The notes under the pieces were generated by a model that was not told the DNA's origin, made no database searches, and was given only the letters and a program-made list of their open reading frames with translations. The position numbers and the translations under genes are program-made. Positions 47,259 through 55,480 of a stretch of DNA of 64,000 nucleotides are shown here, piece after piece. The stretch is from Rhizobium sophorae (GTDB taxonomy: Bacteria; Pseudomonadota; Alphaproteobacteria; Rhizobiales; Rhizobiaceae), in the NCBI RefSeq assembly GCF_013087515.1, contig NZ_JABFCN010000016.1:186001-250000 (forward strand), written 5' to 3'. Each line of letters begins with the position of its first letter. Position 1 is the stretch's first letter.

Positions 47259-48440
47259 TCAAACTTCCCTCAATTTGACACCAAATAGATCGTCATGCAT
47301 GCGCTCGACCGCGATCCCCATTCCTCCCATCAGGGCGGCGCGGTTCCCAAAGCGACTGATCTCGATGCGCGGCGGATAAGGCGTACAACGCGGCAGGAAA
47401 CCGCGGATGGCGTTTACGAGTTCCGGTCTTGCGCCGATGCTGCCCCCGGTGATCACCAGTTCAGGATCGAGAGCCGCTCCGATTGCAGCAATGGCGACTG
47501 CGACCAGCCTTGCCGTCTCTTCGATGGCAGCCGCGGCGCTTGTTTCTCCTGCATTAAACGCGGCGAAGAGATCGGCCACGGTGGATGCGTTACGCCCGCC
47601 GAAACCGACGTAGCGGCGCAACATCGCGACGCTGCCGACCGCACTCTCAAAGGTTCCAAGCGTAAATCCGCCAGGATCAAAAGCATCTCCGCCGATCGGA
47701 AGATAGGCGATTTCGCCAGCCGCCCCACGCGCGCCGCGCAACAGAGTTCCGTTGGCGATGATGCCCATGCCGACGCCGGTGCCGAGAGCAACGAAAGCAA
47801 AATTGCTGGTTTCGACACCGTGTCCCCGCCATCTCTCCCCTTGCGCGGCCAGGTTGACATCATTTTCAACGATCACCGGTATCCCCATTCTGTCGCTGAA
47901 GGCTTGCCGCAGATTTATGGCGTCGATGCCGGGGATGCTTGGCGCAACGTTGATATGTCCGGTGGCCGGATCGAGCACACCGGGACTGCCCAGAACGACG
48001 AGACGGAGTTTGTCGGCAGTCGTCCCGGCCGCAGACGCGAGTTCCACGATAAGATCGCTGAACTGATTGACGAGATGCATTCCGCCGCGCGGGTCGGTGG
48101 ATACTTTGGTTTCAGCAACCACGTTCCCCAACAGATCGCAAATAGCCGCTGCAATCTTGGTGCTCCCGAGATCGATAGAGACGGCCAGTCCCGCCCTGGC
48201 ATTGATTTCATAGGTGATCGCATTCCGGCCCGGGCGACCATCAGTCTGCCCGACTGGTTTCAGCCATCCGTCATCCTCAAGGTCGCGCACGACATCGGAA
48301 ATCGTCTGCTTTGACAAGCCGGTCAGCTTGGCAATATCGGCGCGAGAGATCGACCCGTTCGCGAACACGGTTCGGATGACGGCATTGGTTGAAATTTTCC
48401 GTGCGATCGGGGTCTGTGCGACAGAAGATGTCATTGCCAT
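47259..48440 (-). CDS. ROK family transcriptional regulator
   Basis: A 393-residue NagC/XylR-type regulator. An N-terminal winged helix (ISRADIAKLTGLSKQTISDVV) is fused to a sugar-kinase-like ROK domain with ATP loop VSIDLGSTKIAAAICD, IVENDVNLAA and GTGVGMGI. The Cys cluster that binds zinc in most ROK proteins (CxCGxxGCxE) is absent and reads FDPGGFTLGTFESAV. It is upstream of and opposite to the sugar ABC transporter, its plausible target; the inducer sugar is unknown. Confidence 0.9.
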   Translation of the reverse strand: MAMTSSVAQTPIARKISTNAVIRTVFANGSISRADIAKLTGLSKQTISDVVRDLEDDGWLKPVGQTDGRPGRNAITYEINARAGLAVSIDLGSTKIAAAICDLLGNVVAETKVSTDPRGGMHLVNQFSDLIVELASAAGTTADKLRLVVLGSPGVLDPATGHINVAPSIPGIDAINLRQAFSDRMGIPVIVENDVNLAAQGERWRGHGVETSNFAFVALGTGVGMGIIANGTLLRGARGAAGEIAYLPIGGDAFDPGGFTLGTFESAVGSVAMLRRYVGFGGRNASTVADLFAAFNAGETSAAAAIEETARLVAVAIAAIGAALDPELVITGGSIGARPELVNAIRGFLPRCTPYPPRIEISRFGNRAALMGGMGIAVERMHDDLFGVKLREV

Positions 48441-48910
48441 CCGGCTAGCTCAGTCCAATTAGTTCGGAGCGCACACTTAATGGACGCAATATTAAGCCAC
48501 AACTATCGCGGCTAACTGGAATTTAATACATTGAAGCAGGCAATTTGTCTATGTCCTTGACAAATGGGAGGCCAGCTGTAGGCTTGAATTAACGTGCGGT
48601 GAAAATGCGCGATGAAATAAAGAGGGTCGATGAGAAGTATGCGCCATACCTATCGTCCGGTTAGCCGTGCGCCCGCGAAGATCGCCCAAAGAGGAACTGG
48701 CCTGGTCTTGACCGGCTATTTCCTTTTTTGCGTCCCGCGGACTCCTTGAACCTGGCTGCCGAGGATTTGCTCATGATGAAGCCCTCGACTGATGGACGGC
48801 TTTTCGCGAAGCAGCCTGTTTTACTGCCAATAATGAAATCACGCCTTCAGGCCGACGTTCATACCCGGGAGACAGGACCTTTCCGTGCCTCGGAGAAACC
48901 AGGACATGCT
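48441..48910. other. Intergenic region with a possible gene remnant
   Basis: About 470 bases. On the plus strand TTGACA at 48557-48562 could be a -35 box. A 39-codon frame (48630-48749, opening MRSMRHTYRPVSR) has AGAGGG before its start, and its hydrophobic end (GLVLTGYFLFCVP) resembles the first residues of ABC sugar permeases. It then stops. This may be a truncated transporter gene; the evidence is weak. Confidence 0.3.
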
Positions 48911-49525
48911 TCAACCCAATCCCTCATCGATCTGCATAGCAAAGGCGACGGAGCCATCTTGCTCGAATTCGGAAAAGCCGAGGTGACGGTAGAAACCCCT
49001 GGCGCGTTGGTTGTTTGGGTCGACCCCGAGATGCACGCCGCCGACCCCGTGGTTTCGAAGCGCCTGAAGCTCCGTGCCGATCATCCTGCGTCCCCAACCG
49101 CTTGCCTGAAGTCCGGGAAGGATGTTGATGTGGAGATGCGCGGGGTACTGGTCTTGAAGCCACGCCGTTCCGCTGCGCGGATCTTGAATTCGTTCCATCA
49201 CGTCGGCGTCGCGCGGACGGGTGGGTGTCAGTCCCGCAATCTGCTGGCGGACGAACGGCCACCAGTTTGTCTGCAAGTCTCTATCGAACCTGCTGGTGTC
49301 CGGCACCCCGACGACGTAGCCGACAGGCCGGCCGTCCTGAACGAGAACAAAGGCAAAGTCCTTGGCGAATTTGAGGTAGGGTACCGACCACACGTAGCCG
49401 GGCAGATGCGGGTCGCTATAAAGCGCGCTGGCATCCTCACCGCCATTCGCGGTTTTCAGGCAGATGTCGAAAAGGGCGTCGATATCCGCTTCAATCGCGG
49501 GGCGGATGAAGCAGCTGGTGTCCAT
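48911..49525 (-). CDS. GNAT family N-acetyltransferase
   Basis: A 204-residue acetyltransferase similar to the OGA-C-terminal/hyaluronidase-associated GNAT group. The opening is FIRPAIEADIDALFDICLKT. The acetyl-CoA loop is LQASGWGRRMIGTEL. The C-terminal signature is NNQRARGFYRHLGFSEF. Such enzymes often sit beside sugar ABC transporters, as here. AGGAGG precedes ATG 49525 by ten bases; a start at 49558 lacks one. Confidence 0.85.
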   Translation of the reverse strand: MDTSCFIRPAIEADIDALFDICLKTANGGEDASALYSDPHLPGYVWSVPYLKFAKDFAFVLVQDGRPVGYVVGVPDTSRFDRDLQTNWWPFVRQQIAGLTPTRPRDADVMERIQDPRSGTAWLQDQYPAHLHINILPGLQASGWGRRMIGTELQALRNHGVGGVHLGVDPNNQRARGFYRHLGFSEFEQDGSVAFAMQIDEGLG

Positions 49526-49702
49526 CACTTTGCCACCTCCTGCGTGGCGCTTTGTCATTTTGGGTCGCGAGAGGAGCGGATGCGTTGACGATTACCTCAG
49601 ATTCGCCAGCCAGGCAAAGCTCTGGGGGAAGAAAACGTTCGGCCGCTGCTTGGCGCAAGGCCTGAACGGGGAGTGGAGAATAAACCAGATGAGGTGGAAC
49701 AG

Positions 49703-50083
49703 ATGAAAAGACCCGTGAAATCGATCAGCATACTGCCGGCATACCGATTGAAAGCAGCTGTCGCGCTTGTTGGCGCGGCGCTTTTGAGTTTTGGCCTTTC
49801 GGCAGCCGCGCGCGCCGACGACCTGGCTGTGTGGGATGACCAAACCTATGAAGGTCAGAGTGCGGTCATAGAGCAGCTCAACAAGGAGTTCGAAGCTGCG
49901 CATCCCGGCGTCACGATCAAGCGCACCGCCCGCACCTTTGACGACATGAAGTTGACGCTAAAGCTTGCGGTTTCGGCAGGTGATGGCCCTGTCATCACCA
50001 AAGTCAATCAGGGTGCCGGTGACATGGGGGCGATGGTCAAGGAGTGGAGTTGCCCCCAAAAGACCGGACATGCTCAGGTTTGA
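49703..50083 (+). pseudogene. 5' fragment of ABC sugar-binding protein gene, split by IS
   Basis: The first ~114 codons of a family 1 extracellular solute-binding protein: signal peptide (LVGAALLSFGLSAAARA) and mature start DDLAVWDDQTYEGQ. The reading frame continues through GAGDMGAMVKE to base 50044, then runs into the insertion sequence and stops at 50083 after 13 foreign codons. The remainder of the gene lies at 51364-52375 in matching sequence. The split probably abolishes sugar capture. Confidence 0.9.
50029..50044. repeat. 16-bp direct repeat flanking the IS (left copy)
   Basis: GGCGATGGTCAAGGAG at 50029-50044 recurs exactly at 51364-51379 on the other side of the IS. It is part of the target gene (coding GAMVKE). 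It reads as a target-site duplication but is much longer than the 3-5 bp usual for IS3-family elements. Confidence 0.85.
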
Positions 50084-50904
50084 GATTGCGAGCTGATGAA
50101 CTCGCGCGGCGATTGATATCCTAAAGCACTGTGTGGATGAAGATTGTTGTAATGCTCGAACCAGAATGGCAGTTGAGCGATGACGGTTTCAGCATCCGGG
50201 GTTGGATTGACCGAGACGTAGTCGCGCTTGAAGGTTTTGACGAACGCCTCCGCCATTCCGTTCGACTGTGGGCTTCGCACCGGTGTCGTGCACGGCTCCA
50301 TGCCGATGTCGCGTAGCAAGGATGCGGTGTCCTTCGCGATGAAGCAGGAGCCGTTGTCGGTGAGCCATTCGATGGGCTCGGATAGCACGTTGATGCGGCC
50401 GAAACGGTTCTCGACAGCGGTGATCACGAGGTCCTGCACGTCTTCGCTTTTGATGCCCTGGGTGGTGGCGACATGGGCGATTGCCTCGCGGTCGCAGCAG
50501 TCGAGGGCGAAGGCGACGCGGACCTTCTCTTTGTTGTCACAGCCGATCTCGAAGCCGTCGGAGCACCATCTGACGTTCGAACGCTCGACGGCGACTTGGC
50601 CGTCGTGAAGGCGATCATCGACCGCTCCGGTATGACGCACCAGCAGCAGATTGTGCAGCTTCATCACCCGGTAGACACGCTTGGCATTGGGCCACGAACG
50701 CCCATCTTTCCGGGCATTCCGACGCAGGATGGCATGGACACGCCGATAGCCGTAGGTGGGCATGTCGGCGATGATGGCCTTGATGTGCTCCACCAGTTCT
50801 CGATCCGGGAGTGGCGGGCGTCCTCTGGCTCTGGAAGGGGAGCTTGCGGCACGCGCGGCGATATTCGAGCGGGCGACACCTAGAGTTTCGCAGACGGTCT
50901 TCAT
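50074..50904 (-). CDS. IS transposase OrfB (rve/DDE integrase)
   Basis: A 276-residue catalytic part of the IS2-group transposase. The DDE triad is carried by WCSDGFEIGCDN, WLTDNGSCF and GMAEAFVKTFKRDYV. The frame remains open upstream of the ATG to the A7 run at 50946-50952, so a -1 slip there would fuse OrfA and OrfB into the active OrfAB (joining GGPKK to TSVALALSSEG). A HTH_21 region precedes the integrase core. Confidence 0.93.
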   Translation of the reverse strand: MKTVCETLGVARSNIAARAASSPSRARGRPPLPDRELVEHIKAIIADMPTYGYRRVHAILRRNARKDGRSWPNAKRVYRVMKLHNLLLVRHTGAVDDRLHDGQVAVERSNVRWCSDGFEIGCDNKEKVRVAFALDCCDREAIAHVATTQGIKSEDVQDLVITAVENRFGRINVLSEPIEWLTDNGSCFIAKDTASLLRDIGMEPCTTPVRSPQSNGMAEAFVKTFKRDYVSVNPTPDAETVIAQLPFWFEHYNNLHPHSALGYQSPREFISSQSQT

Positions 50905-51293
50905 TCCAAAATCCCCCTCGGAAGAGAGAGCGAGCGCAACAGATGTTTTTTTGGGCCACCGGCGATTTCGAGAGCTTCCTTCAGGATTTCGCTCTCCATC
51001 GTCTTCTTGCCCAACAGGCGTTGCAACTCCTTCACCTGGGCCTGAAGCGCCCGGTATTCGGAAGCCGGAACAACCTCCTCTTCGGCGGCCGTCGCCGTCA
51101 GAGCCCCTTGGGACGCCAGTTTGCGCCAGGCGAACAACTGGTTCGGCTGGATGCCGTGCCGACGCGCGACGATGCTCACCGTCGCGTCCGCCTCATAGGT
51201 CTCGTGGATGATCGCGAGCTTCTCTGCCGTGCTCCAGCGCCGCCGACGTTCCGGCCCCCCGAGGACTTCCATCTTAAAATTGCTGCTAGTCAT
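50901..51293 (-). CDS. IS transposase OrfA
   Basis: About 130 residues with a Tnp_1 helix-turn-helix (RRRRWSTAEKLAIIHETYE, VSIVARRHGIQPNQLFAWRK) and a leucine-zipper-like coiled coil (EYRALQAQVKELQRLLGKK). It binds the IS ends and can repress transcription. The start at 51293 (MTSSNFKMEVLGG) is favoured; GTG at 51317 is in frame. It overlaps orfB by 4 bases. Confidence 0.9.
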   Translation of the reverse strand: MTSSNFKMEVLGGPERRRRWSTAEKLAIIHETYEADATVSIVARRHGIQPNQLFAWRKLASQGALTATAAEEEVVPASEYRALQAQVKELQRLLGKKTMESEILKEALEIAGGPKKHLLRSLSLPRGILE

Positions 51294-51363
51294 ATTACCA
51301 ACATTACTCCTACCCACTTAGCTAAGTGGTGGAGCATGTCCGGACCTTTCGGGGGCTAATTCA

Positions 51364-52375
51364 GGCGATGGTCAAGGAGGGATTGCTCCAGCCGGTCGAC
51401 GATTACATCAAACAATATGGCTGGGATAAGCGTCAGTCGGATTCGGTGCTTGCTCGAGACCGCTGGGAAGATGGAAAATTTGGGGTCGGTAAAACCTACG
51501 GCATATCAGGTCTCGGCGAGATCGTTGGCCTCTACTACAATAAAAAGATCCTAGGCGATGCGGGAGTAGCGCTGCCGCAAACCTTCGAGGAGCTGTTGGC
51601 CGGTCTCGATAAGCTGAAGGAAAAGGGCGTCCCACCCTTCATGATGGGCTCGGCAAAGCAGCATCTGGCCCTGCACATGATCGGCGCCATCGAGCAAGCG
51701 CATATCGACGCGAGCAATCGTGCCGAGCTTGACGATCTGATTTACGGCCGGGGCGGCTCCTGGAACACCAAGGGGAACATCGAATCCGCCAAACTCGTGC
51801 AGCAATGGGCACAGGGCGGTTATTTTTTCCCCGGTTTCGAAGGCATCTCGGGTGACGACGCCGTCCAGCTTTTCATTTCCGGGCAGGGCGCGTTCCTGAT
51901 CTCCGGGACCTGGTATTTCGGTGACATGCAACACAATCCGGATATCGGCTTCATGGCAATTCCCGCTCCCAAAGGTATTTCCAAGCCCATGAGCGTCGGG
52001 GGCGTTGATCTTGCCTGGGCGATAACGAGCCTTGCCAAAACGAAGCCGACACAGGACGTAGCCGGCGCATATATCGACTATATGGTCTCGGAAAAGGCTG
52101 CTGAAACCTGGGCCAATGCTGGCTATCTTCCGGCAACTTCGCTCGCGGCTGACGCAAAGCCAAAGCTCACGCCGCTCCTCAGCTCCGGCATCGAAATGTG
52201 GAAGACACTCAACGCAAACGACGCTCTCGGCCATTACCCCGATTGGTCGAGCCCGACGATGCTGAAGACAATAGACGACAACACGCCGCTTCTTCTGTCC
52301 GGCAATATCACGCCCGAAGCCTTTGTCGATGCTATGGACAAGGATTATCAGGCGTACCTGAAGGATAAGAAATAA
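51364..52375 (+). pseudogene. 3' fragment of ABC sugar-binding protein gene
   Basis: Resumes the interrupted gene at GAMVKE and continues GLLQPVDDYIKQYGWDK to the natural stop at 52375. Family 1 solute-binding features: VGKTYGISGLGEIVGLYYNK, GQGAFLISGTWYFGD and the C-terminal YQAYLKDKK. A frame starting inside the IS at 51326 could give a protein without a signal peptide, which would not be exported. Removing the IS and one 16-bp copy restores one continuous frame of about 450 codons. Confidence 0.9.
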
Positions 52376-52500
52376 AGATTGCGGGCGCTGGTCACGGCCG
52401 TCCCCTGCGGTCGTGACCTCAGTCTCGTCGATCCACATAAATGAGCACTGCGATCGGCTTGCTGCGCGATGATCACAGCTTTAGCTTTATGGAGTAATGG

Positions 52501-53394
52501 ATGAAACGCTCCGCACTTGATGGCTCGCAACAAACCAATTTTATCTATTTATTGCCTGGATTGCTGTTCTACGCGGCTTTTGTCTTTGGACCGATCGTCG
52601 CGGCTTTGGGTTTGAGCCTGACCAGCTGGGACGGCCTGAGTATGCCCAAGTGGGTTGGTCTCGGCAATTACGTCGCTCTCTTTTCTGACAGCCGTTTTTA
52701 TATTGCCTTGCGCAACAATGCCGAGCTTATGATCTTCTACTGTGTCCTGCCGCTCGTGCTCGGCATAACTCTTGCTGCTTGCGTCTGGAATCTGAAGCAG
52801 CGCGAACAACTCGCGCTCCGGACCTTCCTGTTCCTGCCTTATATCATGCCGACCGCCGTGTTGGGCATCATCTGGGCATGGCTCTACAATCCTGCATTTG
52901 GCCCGTTCAATCAGTTTCTGAGAGCAGTAGGGTTGGGCGCATTCGCACTCCCGTGGCTGGGAGATTTCAATTTTGTACTTCCCGCGGTCGGGATCGTTGC
53001 CACATGGTATTTCTTCGGTTTTTGCATGGTCATTTTCCTGACCGGAATTCAGCGCATCGACCCGTCTCTTTTCGACGCTGCCAAGGTCGACGGCGCCTCG
53101 GCGCGAAAAACTTTTTTCTGGATAACGCTGCCGCTTCTCTTGCCTGAGATAAGGGTGGTTTTGCTCCTGACGGTCATAGCGTCAATCAAAAGCTTCGACC
53201 TGATTTTTACAATGACCAGGGGCGGACCCGCCAACGCGACGCTCGTGCCGAACATCTACATGTATCAGCTCGGCTTCGAACTCAATCGCTTCGGCGCCGC
53301 GGCGGCCATCGCCATTGTCGGCGCGGTACTCACCTTCGTCATCAACTATGCAATTCACCGATTTGTGGGATCGCAGAACAAAGGACGGGCTTAA
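52501..53394 (+). CDS. ABC sugar transporter permease (MalF type)
   Basis: A 297-residue inner-membrane permease with six helices (FIYLLPGLLFYAAFVFGPIV at the start). The EAA loop is DAAKVDGASARKTFFWITLPLLLPE. The family is CUT1, carbohydrate uptake. It overlaps the next permease by one base (TAATG). It follows the broken binding-protein gene after 125 bases. Confidence 0.92.
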   Translation: MKRSALDGSQQTNFIYLLPGLLFYAAFVFGPIVAALGLSLTSWDGLSMPKWVGLGNYVALFSDSRFYIALRNNAELMIFYCVLPLVLGITLAACVWNLKQREQLALRTFLFLPYIMPTAVLGIIWAWLYNPAFGPFNQFLRAVGLGAFALPWLGDFNFVLPAVGIVATWYFFGFCMVIFLTGIQRIDPSLFDAAKVDGASARKTFFWITLPLLLPEIRVVLLLTVIASIKSFDLIFTMTRGGPANATLVPNIYMYQLGFELNRFGAAAAIAIVGAVLTFVINYAIHRFVGSQNKGRA

Positions 53395-54227
53395 TGAGCC
53401 GTTGGTCTAACATCTCCGCCGGTACGCTATTCCTTCGCATTGTCCTCTGGCTTCTTGCTTTCGTCACGATCACGCCGTTCCTGCTTCTGCTTCTGACGTC
53501 GATAAAGAGCAAGGCCGACGTTCTCAAGGGTGCGTTCGCGCTGCCGGCATATCCACACTTCGAAAATTACGTCGACGCTTGGAATGCCGGACATTTCAAC
53601 ATTTACTTCTGGAATTCGATCATCGTTGTCATACCCGTCGTTGCTGCAAGCGTCTTTTTAGGCCTGCTGACTGGTTTTGCCTTCGCCTACCTGTCGTTTC
53701 CGTTCCGGCGCACGCTGTTCGCTATCCTGACGCTCGGCATGATGGTGCCGGCGGAGGCCTTCATCATCCCGCTTTATTATGAAATGCGGTATCTGGGGTT
53801 GATCAACACCTATGCGGCTCTCATTCTGCCGCAGATCGCGATGTCGATACCATTCTCGACGATCTTCCTCGCCAGCGCGATGCAGCAACTGCCGGAAGAA
53901 GTTCTCGAAGCGGCGGTTCTCGATGGTGCCGGACGTTTCTATATCCTGCGCAAGATCGTTATCCCGCTCATGGTGCCGGCAATGTCGACACTGGCGCTGT
54001 TCCTGTTCATATGGACCTGGAACGAGTTTCTGATCCCGTTCATCCTGGTCAACGACGACGACTATCGGACGCTGCCCCTCGGCATGCTATTTTTCCAAGG
54101 GCGTTATACCGTCAACACGCCGGTTCTGACCGCCGGTGCGGTGATTGTCATTGCCCCGCTCATCCTGACGTATCTGGTTTTCCAGCGGCGGTTTATTGCC
54201 GGCTTGACCGCAGGCGCGACGAAATAG
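53394..54227 (+). CDS. ABC sugar transporter permease (MalG type)
   Basis: A 277-residue partner permease. The EAA loop is EAAVLDGAGRFYILRKIVIPLMVP, and the N-terminus is RIVLWLLAFVTITPFLLLLLTSIK. No ATPase or catabolic gene follows; the next gene is on the other strand. A shared MsmK/UgpC-type ATPase from elsewhere is likely needed. Without an intact binding protein these permeases are probably idle. Confidence 0.92.
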   Translation: MSRWSNISAGTLFLRIVLWLLAFVTITPFLLLLLTSIKSKADVLKGAFALPAYPHFENYVDAWNAGHFNIYFWNSIIVVIPVVAASVFLGLLTGFAFAYLSFPFRRTLFAILTLGMMVPAEAFIIPLYYEMRYLGLINTYAALILPQIAMSIPFSTIFLASAMQQLPEEVLEAAVLDGAGRFYILRKIVIPLMVPAMSTLALFLFIWTWNEFLIPFILVNDDDYRTLPLGMLFFQGRYTVNTPVLTAGAVIVIAPLILTYLVFQRRFIAGLTAGATK

Positions 54228-54247
54228 ACAGGCACGCGCTTGGGAAG

Positions 54248-55480
54248 CTATGGCCTCCGGCCACGCTTGTGGCGCACTTCCAGCGCCGCGCAGCCCCAGA
54301 CCGTGCCAAGCAGCAGATAGACATGGCGCCAGTGGTCGATATCGATGACATTGCCGATGGTCGCATGGCCGAGAACCGAGATCCAGGCGATCATCAGGAA
54401 GGGCTGCCACGGCCGGTCGAGTAGCAGGTTTCGGAAACCGAGAGCCAGCGTCCAGAGAAGCATGCCGACATAGCTGATGAAGCCGAGCCAGCCATAGGAG
54501 GTGAGCGATTTCAGCCAGATATTGTGCTCGTCCTCGGGAAACATCGTGCCGAACACCAGCGGGCCGATGCCGAGCGGGCGCTCCATCATCATGGTGAAGC
54601 CGATCCGGTGGCGCTCGAAGCGGCCGAGATGTTCACCGTCATATTGCTGCACCAGCTGGGCGCGCGCCGAAAACAGTTCGGCGACCTTCGGGATCTGCAG
54701 CGCCACCAGCAGCGACGCGATCAGCATGATGATCGCCGCCAGCGACAGAACCAGGACACGCAAGCGAAAGGCGCCGCTGCGCTCCTTCAGCAGCATGATG
54801 AAGATCAGCAGCACCACGCCGAGCGCAAAGAGCCCCCAGGCGGCGCGGGAAAAGGAGAGGAAAATGCCGAGCGCAAGCACGAGCAGGGCGGCGGCCTTCA
54901 GCGGCGATTTCTTCAGGTCACCGACCAGGATACCGTGGACCAGATAGAGCGATGGCGGCACCAGGAAGGGGCCGAAAACATTCGGATCCTGGAAGGCGCC
55001 TTTGGCGCGGTCGTAGAGCGTGAAGATTTCCGCGCCCGGGAAGGCGTGGAAATAGCCGAGTATGCCGAGCGCGGAGGTGGCGACGGCGGCGAAGGTCCAG
55101 GCGTTGAAGATCAGCGGCAGCCGCTTGTGGCTGTCCTCGATGATTGCCGCGTAGAAGACCGCCGTCAGCGCCAGGAAGGTCGACACCGCGATATACATCG
55201 GCGCCGTTGCCAGGTCCTTCATCTGCGTCAGCGACAGCATGCCGCCGATATTGAAGGTCAGCAGCAGGGCGAGCAGCGGCGCCACGCTGCGCGAAATCCT
55301 GAGGCCCAGGATGAACCAGAGGCCGATCAGCCCCGCCATCCAGAGTTCATATGGCGCCGGCTCGTCGATCACGAAACCGGAAAGAAAGACGCCGAAGGCG
55401 ACGAAGGCCGAGCCGATCAGGCGCAGCGTCATCCGCTGCGGTTGGGCGACACGGGGATATGTCGCCTCGATCGCGGTCAA
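54248..55480 (-). CDS. O-antigen ligase/polymerase-like membrane protein (Wzy type)
   Basis: A 410-residue protein with about 11 membrane segments. The large periplasmic region near residues 290-340 contains ERPLGIGPLVFGTMFPEDEHN, the Wzy_C/ligase pattern with a His near HNIWLKSLTSYGWLG. It probably polymerises the repeat units of the polysaccharide made here. Its start overlaps the end of the sugar-transferase gene by 4 bases. Confidence 0.85.
   Translation of the reverse strand: MTAIEATYPRVAQPQRMTLRLIGSAFVAFGVFLSGFVIDEPAPYELWMAGLIGLWFILGLRISRSVAPLLALLLTFNIGGMLSLTQMKDLATAPMYIAVSTFLALTAVFYAAIIEDSHKRLPLIFNAWTFAAVATSALGILGYFHAFPGAEIFTLYDRAKGAFQDPNVFGPFLVPPSLYLVHGILVGDLKKSPLKAAALLVLALGIFLSFSRAAWGLFALGVVLLIFIMLLKERSGAFRLRVLVLSLAAIIMLIASLLVALQIPKVAELFSARAQLVQQYDGEHLGRFERHRIGFTMMMERPLGIGPLVFGTMFPEDEHNIWLKSLTSYGWLGFISYVGMLLWTLALGFRNLLLDRPWQPFLMIAWISVLGHATIGNVIDIDHWRHVYLLLGTVWGCAALEVRHKRGRRP

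Larger units (their letters stand above)
50045..51363 (-). mobile_element. IS3-family element, IS2 group, 1319 bp
   Basis: The ends are imperfect inverted repeats: TGGAGTTGCCCCCAAAAGA... and TGAATTAGCCCCCGAAAGG..., both continuing to CCGGACATGCTC. The left end (as transcribed) also has the palindrome CACTTAGCTAAGTG, matching the CACTTAAATAAGTG that I recall near the IS2 left end. It carries orfA and orfB on the minus strand with a run of seven A as frameshift site. It interrupts the sugar-binding protein gene. Both transposase frames look intact, so it may be active. Confidence 0.92.

Noticed and set aside
51326..51363. A new start for the binding-protein fragment inside the IS
   Set aside because: The product would lack a signal peptide and the first ~114 residues, so it cannot act as a periplasmic binding protein.
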